Assembly: GCA_963805445.1 (NCBI GenBank)
Contig: CAWDUI010000054.1
Coordinates: 186,001-250,000 of the forward strand
Origin: JAENVT01 sp963805445
GTDB taxonomy: Bacteria > Actinomycetota > Acidimicrobiia > Acidimicrobiales > Ilumatobacteraceae
Reading direction: 5' to 3'
Length of the DNA stretch: 64,000 nt
Shown piece by piece: positions 27,914-40,401 of the stretch; the first letter of the stretch is position 1; the number at the start of each line of letters is the position of its first letter. The notes under the pieces are model-generated. The model saw only the letters and a list, made by a program, of their open reading frames with translations, did not search any database and was not told where the DNA came from. The position numbers were made by a program, and so were the translations under genes.

Positions 27914-28559
27914 GTCGACCGCACAGTCGGAGGCCCTCGATGATGCCGTCGACGACGTACGCCGGGCGCTCGACGACGTCGCTGTAGGTGAACTGCAACA
28001 CGAGAAAGCCATCCATGGTGAGGCGATTCATGCGCTCCGCATCGATCCGCATCTGCCCCCCTGTGCGGTGCGAGCGATACCCCAAGGCCTCGACTACGAG
28101 TCGTGTTCCCGGAAACCGGAAGTCGACGCGGATCAGCCGGGTGCCGCTTCTGCCGAGAACTTGTTGCGGTGTGGGCAGAGCCATTCCCGCGGCCGCCAGC
28201 AGGCGCAGGAGTTCTCGTTCCAGCCAGCTATGAGCTCCCCGGATGATCTCGACGCCCTCGATGACGGCGAGCAGCGCCGGAATCCCGTGTCGGCCCTTGC
28301 CGCGCAGCGCGTTGATCCGGCTGTGCAGATAGTCCTCGGTGACCAACCCGTCGCGCAAGGCTCCGTCGAGCGCGGCGGTGAGCGCGTCTCGGGGAGCAAT
28401 CGCGGCGAGGTCGATCAGCGTGCGGGCCGGCGCTGTCACCGGAAGTCCGCGACAGATCTCGCGGTCGAGCAGGTCGAGGTGCTGTGAGGAGTGAATGACG
28501 ACACCGACGCGCTGTATTCGTCGGTCTCGAGGAGTCAGGACGTGGTACGGAGGCGCCAA
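27903..28559 (-). CDS. DUF559/Vsr-like (AbiEi-type N-terminal) protein, N-terminus uncertain
   Basis: 218 aa in the open frame. The middle reads LPVTAPARTLIDLAAI and LRDGLVTEDYLHSRI, followed by a C-terminal nuclease-like domain with SWLERELLRLLAAAG, IRVDFRFPGTRLVVEALGYRSH and FLVLQFTYSDVV. The D and E-x-x-G placement fits a PD-(D/E)xK fold of the DUF559/very-short-patch type. The frame upstream continues (CWLCGPTAAAVERFEGFRLAPP), and a shift near 28640 would add DHFAALAA, so the gene probably starts further right. It lies between two inverted 52-bp palindromes. Function is unproven; AbiEi-like antitoxin is the usual database name. Confidence 0.72.
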   Translation of the reverse strand: MAPPYHVLTPRDRRIQRVGVVIHSSQHLDLLDREICRGLPVTAPARTLIDLAAIAPRDALTAALDGALRDGLVTEDYLHSRINALRGKGRHGIPALLAVIEGVEIIRGAHSWLERELLRLLAAAGMALPTPQQVLGRSGTRLIRVDFRFPGTRLVVEALGYRSHRTGGQMRIDAERMNRLTMDGFLVLQFTYSDVVERPAYVVDGIIEGLRLCGRRSA

Positions 28560-28795
28560 CCGAAAGCCCTCGAACCGTTCGACCGCCGCTGCGGTGGGTC
28601 CGCAGAGCCAGCACGGCTCGCCGATGTCGGCAACCAGACGCGGCGAGCGCCGCGAAATGATCTACCTGGAAGCCGCTCTGGATTCGGCTTCGAAACTCGG
28701 GTGTGAGTTGACCGTCGAGGACCGCCGATCGGCGGTGTTGCGTGGACACGCGGGCGGATTCAATCGCCGCGCTCGTCCACGTTCCAACGTTCGGC

Positions 28796-28847
28796 GTTCT
28801 GTGCGAGGAATCAGAGGCGGGGGACGCTCTGCGCACTCGCACAGAAC
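28796..28847 (-). repeat. Right copy of the 52-bp palindrome flanking the DUF559 gene
   Basis: The outer 12 bases are a perfect inverted repeat: GTTCTGTGCGAG at 28796-28807 and its complement at 28836-28847. Inside is a second short stem, CAGAG with CTCTG. It is the inverted counterpart of 27862-27913. Confidence 0.7.
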
Positions 28848-28872
28848 CGCGCGAGGCAGGGTTGTGACACGA

Positions 28873-28901
28873 AAGAGCCCCGCCACTCGGGCGGGGCTCT
28901 T
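28873..28901 (-). terminator. Rho-independent-type terminator hairpin
   Basis: A perfect 12-bp GC-rich stem (AAGAGCCCCGCC with its complement) encloses a 5-base loop. On the minus strand it follows the stop of the proline-rich membrane gene by 16 bases and ends in CTCTTTCG, a weak T-run. It may act in both directions. Confidence 0.7.
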
Positions 28902-28917
28902 CTCGATCGACGCTGGA

Positions 28918-29492
28918 TCAGGCCGGCGGGGGCGGGGGAGGCGGGGGCGCCATGCCGGGGGGCGGGGGAGGCGGCGGGTCTGCCTCGCCGCTGCCCTGGA
29001 AGGCGCCCTTGATCTTGTTCATGTCCTTGAGATCGTTGAAGTTGCCACCGGACTCCTTGAAGCCCATGAAGGCGCCGGCAAAGGCGACAGCCGCTGATCG
29101 CCGATGGATGTCAGCGATTGCCGGCCGAACCCTCCACCGATACGCTGTCACGACCGCCGTCAGCTGGGGTGAATCACGTAGATGAACAGGAGCAACGTGG
29201 CGAGGCCGGTCGCCGACGAGAAAGATCATTGGCCAAGGCAGTGAGCCAGATTTCATCTTGACCGGTCGCGATCAGGAACGTAAGGATGCCGGCTGCGAGC
29301 ACCAGGAGCCACGGAACGGTGCCACGTGAAGAAGAAGTCGGAACTGAGAGGTTGAAACTGTCACAGATGCTGCTTGCCGGGCCGCCGGGGCAGTCGACAC
29401 GTCGTCCAGTCGAGGAAGAATCCGAAGATGGACAAGCCGATGGCGCCTCCGACCTTCAGCCAATCGGATGTCTTGAACTTGCTCAGATCCAC
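28918..29492 (-). CDS. Small multi-pass membrane protein with proline-rich tail (several frame breaks)
   Basis: Starting at GTG 29492 with TGGAGG upstream, the frame reads VDLSKFKTSDWLKVGGAI and LSIFGFFLDW and then breaks. Later pieces are DFFFTW, then KSGSLPWPMIFLV, then AFAGAFMGFKESGGNFNDL, ending in a run of prolines (PPPPPPPGMAPPPPPPPP). Pieced together this is a four-helix actinobacterial membrane protein of unknown function with a short proline-rich cytoplasmic tail. At least three indels separate the pieces, so it is either badly sequenced or decaying. Confidence 0.55.
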
Positions 29493-29590
29493 ATGTGCCT
29501 CCAGGGACGAAACGGACTCATCTCACGCGCACCGTACACCTTGTAAAGGCTTCGATCGTGGAATACCCGGTGTCCCCTACTGTCTGGGTC

Positions 29591-31051
<1,461 letters not shown>

Positions 31052-31079
<28 letters not shown>

Positions 31080-32177
31080 CGCACGCGATGGCGCCGGATG
31101 GCCTTCACGACCAGCGGGATCACGACCAGACGCCAGACCGGCGAAGATCAGCGACGTGGCGGCTGTCTCCCGTGCTGCTCGGCTCGAGCGCCGAGATGAA
31201 CGCAGCCGACCGTCCCGATCGCCGCGACGGCGACACCGAACCACGTCGAGTGCCCGCCGCTGCCCGTGGTCTGCCGACGACGGCGACCGCGAGACCGGCG
31301 ACGGCCAACAACAGCGCGCTACTCGTCGACGAGAGGTTTGCGATGACCTTCAGGACGGCGAACGCGGTGGAGAGGACGGCAGCCACCACCAAGCTGGTGC
31401 CGACACCGTGATAGCCCTGCGAGTCGAGCCACCACACCAGCGCCAGCAGTGCAACCGCGGCGATCACGAACATCCACGACTTGCCGCCGATCACGTCGGT
31501 GGGGCCGAGGTCGAATAGCCCCGTGTTGTCGGTGGTGGATGTGCTGTCGAGCGTGGTCAGCGCCAGCACGAACGAGACGGCCCCCTCGCCGAGCAGCAGC
31601 GGCCTGCCGCGCATGCCGGGCGCTGCCCAGGCAGCGATGAAGAACACCGCGGCCAGTACGGCCGTGCCGCCTCCGTCGCCAACGTTGGTGATGGCGGCGG
31701 CGAGCGCGGGGATGCCGACGCGCCGCGGCGCCGACCGCCGCCGATCGAGCTTCGGCCTGCGACTTGACGCCGAGCCGGATTGCGTATGCCAATACAACGA
31801 TGACGATGGACGCGGTGAGGTTGCGTGGCCTGCTGGAGTCACTGTCGCCGAGAATGGCCACGCCGACCCCGACCGCGGCCACCACGCCACCGACTCCCGC
31901 CAACGCGATCGAGAGATGTACGGCCGAACGCGTGCGGGCTTCCGGGCCGAGGCCGTCGAGGAACTGATGAATCGCTACCCCGCCCGCAGCCTGGAACGGC
32001 CGGAGCGGAGATCGGATCGCTCGTGGGAGCGGTGAATGGAACCGAAACCGTCGTGCCGAGTGGGTCGACGGTCTGCTCGCCACCGCTGATCACGTGAGCG
32101 GTCCACGACTCTCCGTCGAAGTACCGCTGCTCGAACCTGCCGTACGGATCGGGCCACCACTTCGCCGGTTGTGCCAT
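31052..32177 (-). CDS. DUF2510-containing multi-pass membrane protein (several frame breaks)
   Basis: It starts MAQPAKWWPDPYGRFEQRYF and DGESWTAHV, a DUF2510 domain, a short tryptophan-rich actinobacterial module. Other frames supply FQAAGGVAIHQFLDGLG and IALAGVGGVVAAVGVGVAIL. A long hydrophobic stretch (AAVFFIAAWAAPG, SWMFVIAAVALLALVWW, GTSLVVAAVLSTAFAVL) follows, and the likely end is VVIPLVVKAIRRHRVR. At least three indels separate the parts. The end overlaps purH by 28 bases convergently. Function unknown. Confidence 0.55.
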
Positions 32178-32245
32178 CAACGCTCCCTTATGTTCCGTAA
32201 AGCCTGGCATGGAATCGGCTGGATGCTCTGACACACTTGGTCTAC

Positions 32246-33125
32246 ATGGCTCGGATATCGGACCTGCTTGCCGCCAAGGAGACGTTCTCGTTCGAGTTCT
32301 TCCCTCCGAAGAACGAGGCCGGGTGGCTCAGCCTCGGCCACGCCATCGCCCAGCTCGAAGATCTCCGTCCCGACTTCGTCAGCGTGACCTACGGCGCCGG
32401 CGGGAGTACCCGCACCAAGACCCGCGACCTCGTGTCGTGGGTGCGACGCCAGACCGAGACCACGCCGATGGCCCACCTGACGTGTCAAGGCCACACCCGT
32501 CAAGACATCCGCGACATCCTGATCGACTACCGCGCCGAGGGCGTCGAGAACATCCTGGCGTTGGGCGGCGATCCGCCTGCCGATGACCGACGTGCCGACG
32601 ATCAGCGAGTACCACCATGCCAGTGAGTTGGTCGACGACGTGGCCGACTTCGGCGACTTCTCGATCGGGGTGGCGGCCCACCCCGAGCTCCACCCCCGAT
32701 CGCCCGACCGGGGCGACGATCGCCGGCATCTCGCCAGCAAGTTGGCACGCGCCGACTTCGCGATCACGCAGTTCTTCTTCGAGGTGGATCACTACGTCGC
32801 GCTGGTCGACGAGCTGGCCGATCTGGGCGTGACCAAGCCGGTGATCCCCGGCATCATGCCGGTGACGAACCTCGCCCAGGTGTCGCGCATGGCCCAGATG
32901 TCGGGCACCGTGATCCCCTCATGGCTCGTCGAGCGGGTCGGCAAGGCCGGCGACGACGCCGTCGAAGCCAATCGCATCGGTGCCGAGACGGCCACGGAAC
33001 TGTGTAGTGCGCTCCTCGACGCCGGCGCACCGGGGCTGCACTTCTACACCTTGAACCGCAGCCCGACGACACGATCGATCGCCCTGAGTCTCGGATTGGG
33101 CAACACCGCCGTCGACGACGACTGA
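32246..33125 (+). CDS. metF: Methylenetetrahydrofolate reductase (frame-broken)
   Basis: About 292 aa. The FAD barrel reads FSFEFFPPKNEAGW, SVTYGAGGSTRTKT, AHLTCQGHTRQDI and NILALGGDPP, then after the break ISEYHHASELV, ASKLARADFAITQFFF and VIPGIMPVTN. The change is near 32585. The enzyme makes 5-methyl-THF for methionine synthesis. It is divergent from the DUF2510 gene. Confidence 0.92.
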
Positions 33126-33193
33126 GGGACTCGCGCGCCAAGTCGGCGGTGTGCCCGTTCTCTCGGCGTCGGATCAGCGATACTGGTGACCCG

Positions 33194-35199
33194 ATGAGCA
33201 CACGGACGGTATCTCGCGTCTCGACCTCATCCGCGCGCCCAAACGACAGCTCAACCGGGTTCCGTACCTGCCCGGCCTCGACGGCATGCGTGCCCTCGCC
33301 GTGGTGGCCGTGATGCTGTATCACGCCAATCACTCCTGGCTGAGCGGCGGGTTCTTGGGTGTCGAGGTCTTCTTCGTGATCAGCGGATACCTCATCACCC
33401 TGCTGCTGATCGGTGAGCACGAGCGCACCGGCCGGGTCAACCTCGGCCAGTTCTGGCTGAGGCGCTTCCGCCGCTTGCTCCCGGCGGTGCTGACGATGAT
33501 GGGCGCGATGGCGGTCTACATGGCGCTGTTCAAGCGCCAGCCGCAGGGCCGCACCCGTGGCGACTTCCTGGGCGGCATCTTCTACAGCAGCAACTGGTAC
33601 CAGATCTTCGTGGGACAGGGGTACACGGCCAACGAGGCGTTCGTGCCGTTCCGACACCTGTGGTCGCTGGCCGTGGAGGAGCAGTTCTACCTGATCTGGC
33701 CGCTCGTGATGGTCGGCGTGCTGCGCCTCGGTCGGAACCGGCTGCCCCGCGTTGCGATTTGGCTCTTCGGGATCAGCGCGTGGATCTCGGTGATGGTCGG
33801 GATCCTGTTCGCCGGCGGCGATGTCGCCACGACGTGCACACCCGACGCGATGAACGGCTACTGGATGTTGTTCGGTCGGTGCATCAGCGTGAACGACGCG
33901 TTGTACCTCGGAACGTTCAGCCGCGCCGGTGGACTGATGATGGGTGCAGCGTTCGCGATGGTGTGGCGGCCGATGGCGCTGATGCGCGGCGAGGTGCGCA
34001 ACAAGGCTCGACAGCTCGATCTGCTGGCGCTCCTCGGCCTGGCCTGGCTCGGCCTCCTCGCGTGGAAGCTCACGTTGTCGGGCGACGGTCACTCGACCGG
34101 AATCCGGTTCAACCCGTGGTTGTTCCGGGGCGGGTTCTTCATGACCGGAATGGCGACGTTGATGGTGATCGCTGCGGTCACGCACCAGCGGGCACTGATG
34201 GGCCGGCTGTTGGGCAACCGGATCTTCAACTACATCGGGACCCGCAGCTATGGGCTGTACCTGTACCACTGGCCGATCTATCAGATCATCCGCGGTCAGT
34301 CCGGCGTGCCGTTGACGAGAGGGCAGTGGCTGCTGGCGATGGCGATCACGCTGCCGATCACCGAGGCCAGCTTCCGATACATCGAGACGCCTATTCGGCA
34401 AGGTCGGCTGGGCGAATGGCTGCGCGGCGATCGTCGGCCGCGCACCGCAGCGGCGTACCAACGACGCCAACGCATCGCCGCGTTCGGGATCGTCAGCGCC
34501 GCGCTCGTCGGCTTTGCCGGCGTCAGCATCGCGATGGCCGACAACCAGTGCGTCGGCCAGGTCGAGTGCGACAGCGAGATCGGTCGGAGCGTCGTGGTGA
34601 ACGTGGCCGCGACCGACGCCCCGGAAACGGTCCCGCCGTCGAATTCCGCCAGCATCGCAGGGAGCGTGGCTCCCGGCGAGACGGTCCCGCCGCCACCGCC
34701 CTCGACCGCGCCGCCGACCACCGTGCTGCAGGACATTCCCATCCTGGCTCTCGGAGAGTCGGTGATGCTGGGTGCCGCGCAGGTGCTCGAGGCGCGCGGC
34801 ATCAAGACCATCGCCGAAGTGTCGAAGGGGCCCGACTGGGAACTCGAGCAGCTCAACATCGCCAAGACGAAGTACCACATCAAGTTGGGCGTGGTGATCC
34901 AGCTCGGCACCAACGGCACCGTCACCCGCGAGCAGTACGACGCGATCCTCCAGGAACTGACCGACGTACCGCGTGTCGTGATGCTGACCGTCAGGGCGAA
35001 GCGGCCGTGGATCGAAGGAAACAACGCCATCATCCGCGCCTTGCCGGAGAGCTATCCGAACGTGGTCGTGCTCGACTGGGAGGCCCGTGCCGCCGAGATC
35101 TCCGGCCACCTCTCCAGCGACGGGATTCACCTCAGCGACGACACGGCGAAGACCTTCTACCGCGACATCGTCCTGGAAGCGCTCGGTCTGCCCACCTGA
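33194..35199 (+). CDS. OafA-type membrane acyltransferase with SGNH-like domain
   Basis: About 668 aa. The acyltransferase-3 domain has LPGLDGMRALAVVAVMLYHA (catalytic His), GFLGVEVFFVISGYLIT, FWLRRFRRLLPA and HLWSLAVEEQFYLIWPL, with about 10 helices. After a proline/threonine-rich linker (residues about 490-515) comes a periplasmic SGNH-like domain (LALGESVMLGAA; IQLGTNGT; DGIHLSDD). Such proteins O-acetylate cell-surface glycans. Start 33194 needs one indel near 33215 to read into the frame; without it no start codon precedes the conserved N-terminus. Confidence 0.88.
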
Positions 35200-35241
35200 C
35201 GGGCTTTCGGTCGGCGCGACCTGCGACCTACGCTCGCTTGC

Positions 35242-36231
<990 letters not shown>

Positions 36232-36788
36232 TGCTGCAACAGCGGGCGGCGCCAACGTTCGCGGTCTGCGACCGGTGCCGGGTGGACAATCCACGGATAC
36301 AGATCGCCGGCTCGGTGCGCCGTGCACATTCGGCGTACGTCGCGATGGACGTTCTGCTCGCCGCAGATCGGTGCGTGCGTCATGCGTCGTTCACGTATTT
36401 CAGACTCCGACCAGATCCACGCAGTTCTGGCGCGACTGTGATTCGGTTTCCGCCGTACCTTTCGCGCACCTTTTCACACGGTGGTCACACGCTGACCGTC
36501 TCGGCGACACTGATGCCGCGTCCGCCTTCGGACAGTTCAACTAGCGCCGAGCGGCAGTTCGGGCGTTGTTCACTCGCCACCCGCGGACGAAGTGTGTACT
36601 TTCGGTGGACCCCCTGTGCATCGAAAGTACACACTGCAGTCAAGCGCTTCACATCCACGGCACGCTGGATGTCCGGTCTCGCTCATCGAGCGCCGAATGC
36701 CCGCTCCGGCACGTGAGCGCAAGAGTGGCCATGCGGACAGAAGACGCTGATCGGCGCTGATGTGTTGTCGTAGGCGTGGCGATACCAA
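36232..36788. other. Gene-poor stretch after mdh
   Basis: No convincing gene. It contains the left copy of a long inverted repeat (36552-36724). Open frames here are short and without recognisable motifs. Confidence 0.6.
36552..36724 (+). repeat. Island inverted repeat, left copy, with perfect hairpin
   Basis: Bases 36552-36635 are identical over 84 positions to the reverse complement of 41152-41235. Bases 36652-36686 match 41102-41136 over 35 positions, and similarity continues to about 36724. Inside, AGTGTGTACTTTCG (36591-36604) pairs perfectly with 36622-36635. Only about 16 bases between the two blocks differ. Confidence 0.85.
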
Positions 36789-37337
36789 TCAGTGATTGAG
36801 TGAACGTTGATATCGCCTGCGGAACCATCGCTCCGCGACGAGAAGCACCGGGAACGAATAACGCGAAAATCCTGCGGGTGCGGGTCGATTGAGCGACCGA
36901 ATGGTCAACTCAACCGGCGCGTTCTCACTCGCACGACGAATGACGAACGCCTCCTCGCCACTCACCGGGTGGCCCTCCAATGTGCCGTAGGAGAAGCCAC
37001 ACCGCAGCGAGTCATCGACAACCGGAATGACTCGAATCGGCTCGCTTATAGAAACAGGCCCGAGTGAAAATCGGAGCCACATGTTGCCGCCCTCGACAAT
37101 GGTGGGATCACCAGTGCCGTCAACGACAACCTCGAACCCACTTCGTGTCTTCACTTCCGACCGAAGCAACAGCGACCGGGCGTCGTACCAAGGTGCGTTG
37201 ATATCAACGGCTTGTTCGTGACGGCGAAACTCGGATGGTTTCGGCGCCCAGACGTCGTGGGCAACAGCTGTGGCGCCAGCCGGCCTATACGTCAATGCTC
37301 GGGTTGCGAGGACACGCCTGTCTGCCCTCTTGGTCAC
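36789..37337 (-). CDS. DUF1990 family protein
   Basis: 182 aa. It matches the family layout: LTYRPAGATA near the start, a middle GNMWLRFSLGPVSISEPIRV, then CGFSYGTLEGHPVSGEEAFVIRR and a final SRPA-like LNRPAPAGFSRYS. DUF1990 is an uncharacterised START/SRPBCC-like family of about 170-200 residues. The gene sits in the accessory island and has lower GC than its core neighbours. Confidence 0.8.
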   Translation of the reverse strand: MTKRADRRVLATRALTYRPAGATAVAHDVWAPKPSEFRRHEQAVDINAPWYDARSLLLRSEVKTRSGFEVVVDGTGDPTIVEGGNMWLRFSLGPVSISEPIRVIPVVDDSLRCGFSYGTLEGHPVSGEEAFVIRRASENAPVELTIRSLNRPAPAGFSRYSFPVLLVAERWFRRRYQRSLNH

Positions 37338-37457
37338 GCAAACATCCTGCCCGAGCCGCCTCGTCGGAAGCTAGTACCGAACGACGCAGATATGGCGCTA
37401 TCTGCGGTTTGCCTGGATGCGCATCCGTGCGGCGTCAACGGCTGGAGTCAGAATTGA

Positions 37458-37785
37458 TCAAATGACTGCGCCGCGTCCGAGCTGTCCCACCGCCGCGCCG
37501 AGGAGCGCTCCCAACGCGACGCTAATCGCGGCCGACTGCAGAATGGCCCGAGCATTTCTTGGTGCCTCGACAGCCCTGGACGTTCGCCGATCGGCACCAC
37601 CAGCGTGACGATCTGCCAGATACGAGCGCGACGAAGGTGCCCACCGAGATGAACCCGCCGACCAGCCAGCCGACTAACGACTCAACACCAGCCATGATCA
37701 AGATGCCTGTGACGAGCGGGCCAAGCGCAGCAGATATCACCACTGCCTGGGCGAGCCACCACCTCCGCTGCGACCGCGCCGGCAT
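37458..37785 (-). CDS. Hypothetical small membrane protein (frame-broken)
   Basis: The frame from 37785 gives basic residues and two hydrophobic helices (LAQAVVISAALGPLVTGILIMAG; LVGWLVGGFISVGTFVALVSG). In the next frame, RNARAILQSAAISVALGALLGAAVG continues a glycine-rich helix to a stop at 37458. One indel near 37560 would join them. It resembles in style the small protein at 39547. Function unknown. Confidence 0.45.
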
Positions 37786-38090
37786 GAGGACATCGTCGCA
37801 CTCAGCGCCCGATTGCCCGAGGGTCGATCGGCCTCATTTGCATAGCCTGATCGTGGTGCCGCGGGTGCCTCGTTGGTTCGTGGGCCGGTATCGCCGAATG
37901 CCCGCTCCGGCGAGTGACTGCACGGGTCGAAGGGTCCACGGCGATGAGCGCGGATCGGCAGATCTCGCGCACTCCCCAGTCTTCCCAGGGAGTGTGCGAT
38001 TGTGAATCGGGGAAGGCAGCCGATTCTCCGAGTGTGCAACGACGTAGTGCCCAACTGCCGTTAGGCGGCGACGGACGCGAAGGATGAGGC
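37786..38090. other. Intergenic island DNA with repeat fragments
   Basis: No supported gene. It holds a further copy of the CGCCGAATGCCCGCTCCGGC segment also found near 36690, and the hairpin at 37965-37999. Confidence 0.5.
37965..37999 (+). repeat. Hairpin repeat, copy 1
   Basis: TCGCGCACTCCC pairs with GGGAGTGTGCGA, 12 pairs with one G-U in RNA, and an 11-base loop. The same left arm and a near-identical right arm recur at 40318-40354, and a third left arm without its partner occurs near 38337-38350. Confidence 0.65.
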
Positions 38091-38360
38091 ATGCCCGACG
38101 AGTGGGATGGCCTGCAGTCTCAACAGTGGCGGTTCGATCGCCTTGCGGAAAGCGATGTACGACTGTTCGTTGTGTGTGGCGTGCCGCAAGACCGATTCGA
38201 GGAGGTCCAACCACGGTCAAGCGGGTCACATCCGTCGTATCGCATCACCGTTGCGGAGCTTTGGCGATTGGGATGGCGACCGGATGAGGAAGGGTCCCTT
38301 CAGCCACCCGAGCGTCCGGGCGGCGTCGCGCCATTTCTGCCGATCTCGCGCACCCGATGA
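38091..38360 (+). CDS. Hypothetical protein, 89 aa
   Basis: A single open frame beginning MPDEWDGLQSQQWRF, with VRLFVVCGVPQDRF in the middle. I recognise no domain. Its end (LPISRT) is encoded by a copy of the island hairpin repeat, so the gene may be a truncated remnant. Base use is not clearly coding. Confidence 0.3.
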   Translation: MPDEWDGLQSQQWRFDRLAESDVRLFVVCGVPQDRFEEVQPRSSGSHPSYRITVAELWRLGWRPDEEGSLQPPERPGGVAPFLPISRTR

Positions 38361-38410
38361 CGGCTTCGGTCGTTTCGGTGAGCGCCGGAACGAGCAGTCA
38401 GTTTGTGTCC

Positions 38411-39478
38411 TCACCGGCGTTGGGCGGCGAGTAGTTCGGGAGCACGGGCGTTGCTGTTGCGCCAGTCCAGGTGTTGGTGGAGCCGGCGGGTCAACACGAC
38501 GTGGTTGGGGTGGTTCGAGTTGTTCAGCACGAACTCACGTAACGGCCCGAAGTGCGGTTCGATCGGGTTCGCCCATGAGCTGTAGGTCGGGGTGAAGCAC
38601 AGCTCGACGTGTGTTGCGCTTGCGCCCAGCTCCGGATCTTGGCCTTTGTGGGCAGACAGGTTGTCGAGGATCACGTAGATCGGTTCGCTGTCGGGGCGGG
38701 CCGCTCGGATCGTCTTCAGCGCAGCGAGCACGTTTGCTGCGGACTTCCGGTGGCGCACGACACCCCATAGCTGGTCATCGCCGATCGAGTAGCAGCCGTG
38801 GAACTGGCGGACCCCGTGGAGCTTGTGGTAGTTCGCCGGTTGTCGTTGTGGCTGACTCGCCGGTGCCCAAGCCTGCCCCGCCGACGGGGCGGATGTGAGC
38901 GGCCCGAACTCGTCGAACGCGAAGCATCGGTCCGGGTAGTGCTCGACGACGTGCTCGATGCGGTCCAACTTGATGTCACGGTCAGGGTCGTTGGACTCCT
39001 TCCAGGTCTTGGTCCGCTGGAACGTCACGTCGTGAGCGACAAGGATCTGACGGAGCCGTTCATGGCCGACGACCACGACCCGCTCGTTGTTGTCGCCGAG
39101 GTAGGCGGCCAGCTTGCGCAGCGACCACCGGGTGAAGGGCTGGCCGAGATTCTCGGGTCGAGTGGTGGCCGTCGCGACGATGAACGTCTCGTCCTCAGTC
39201 GTGATCCGGCGGGGACGGCCACCCGCCCACTGAGGGTCCAGCGACGCCATCCCCTTGTCATTGAACCGATGGATCATCTCGCGTACCCGATCCTCCGACG
39301 TGGCCACCAGCCGGGCGATCGCCGGCACCGTGTTCCTGACGCCGACGCCATCACCACCAGCGCCCGACGCCATCGCACGATCGACTTCTCGGGACTTGCC
39401 GCCACCACGCCGCACGATCTGTTGCAACTGGCGGCCCTCATGATCCGACAACCGACGAACCCTCACAGGAGTTGACAT
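38411..39478 (-). mobile_element. IS630-family transposase
   Basis: 355 aa, apparently intact. An N-terminal helix-turn-helix region (NTVPAIARLVATSEDRVREMIHRF) is followed by the winged part (FTRWSLRKLAAYLGD, RLRQILVAHDVTFQRTKTWK). The DDE domain reads FAFDEFGPL (D), VILDNLSAHKG (D) and SSWANPIEPHFG (E). IS630 elements insert at TA. I could not define terminal inverted repeats with confidence on either side. The start at 39478 is preferred to 39526. Confidence 0.9.
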
Positions 39479-39546
39479 CCCCCGATCAAAACAGGTCCAG
39501 CCCCCCAAGTGGTGGACGCGACCCACAAACGTTCATGGACAGGGCA

Positions 39547-39789
39547 CTAGGTGTGCCGGCCTTTGCGGACAGTCTGTTGGATAGCCCACACGATTGCTCC
39601 ACAAATGAGTCCCAGAAGCCCACCAAGAATTGACGCCGGTACGCCCAGTTCAAAGACCGCGAACCAGGCGGTGGGCCAATGGACGATGAGACCGACCATG
39701 AGGCCGACAGCGCACCCGACGACAGCGCCCGCGACCGCACCTACCATCATCCACGTGAGAGTCAGCGGGCGAAGGCGCTTGCTCCGCAT
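39547..39789 (-). CDS. Hypothetical small two-helix membrane protein
   Basis: 80 aa from ATG 39789; longer starts up to 39975 are open but unlikely. A basic N-terminus (MRSKRLRPLTLTW) is followed by glycine-zipper helices MMVGAVAGAVVGCAVGLMVG and FELGVPASILGGLLGLICGA. It lies beside the IS630 gene. Function unknown. Confidence 0.5.
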   Translation of the reverse strand: MRSKRLRPLTLTWMMVGAVAGAVVGCAVGLMVGLIVHWPTAWFAVFELGVPASILGGLLGLICGAIVWAIQQTVRKGRHT

Positions 39790-40401
39790 CGATCGAATGC
39801 TACTGCCCACCTCGCAGGTCGGATCCGCCCACATCTGTAGATATTCCGGTGATCGAGCGAGGCTGGCGGCGGCTTCTCGTCGAGGGTCTGCTTGTGGCTG
39901 ATCGGAGATCGGGAGGGCGTCGAGCGAATCATCCGCTCTTGATTCACCTGTGCGTTGAGGCGAGACTCGTGTCATGTTGGATCGAACCGTCTTGGCATGC
40001 GACAGCGAACGAGTCCGTGCGGCCGGTTGGCGGGTGGGGATCTGCGAGCGCGACGTGGTGCGCCGAACGAGTGGGCTGACACGCTGCTCGACGCCTTCGA
40101 TCGCCTACCTTCGTCGGGTGAGTGGCTCATTCACCTAAACGGGGGTTCTACATATTGGGACTCGCACCTTCCGGACACGCTGTTCAGCGAAATGATCGAC
40201 GTTGTGCTTGATGAAGTTCAGTCATTCGGCAAGATGGGGCCGCTCACTGACGAGCGTGGCGATTCAAGCGGCGAGCGCGCGGCTCTCGAACGACCTGGTA
40301 ACGCATATTTGCCGATATCGCGCACTCCCCAGGTGTACCCCAGGGAGTTTGCGATTGTTACTCAACTAGCTCCGAACTGTTGCGGGATCGGGCGGGCGCG
40401 G
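39790..40401. other. Island stretch without a firm gene
   Basis: An open frame at 39955-40422 contains a plausible segment (WADTLLDAFDRLPSSGEWLIHL, LFSEMIDVVLDEVQSFG). It has no clear start and ends through a repeat copy, so it looks like a gene remnant. The hairpin repeat copy 2 lies at 40318-40354. Confidence 0.4.
40318..40354 (+). repeat. Hairpin repeat, copy 2
   Basis: TCGCGCACTCCC at 40318-40329 pairs with GGGAGTTTGCGA at 40343-40354. The arms match those at 37965-37999 except for one base in the right arm; the loop differs. Confidence 0.6.

Noticed and set aside
36232..36716. Open frame continuing past mdh on the plus strand
   Set aside because: It has no start signal or motif and runs through the inverted repeat, so it is not treated as a gene.
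38360..39546. Terminal inverted repeats for the IS630 element
   Set aside because: Candidate ends were compared on both sides, but no convincing matching pair with TA duplication could be fixed by eye.
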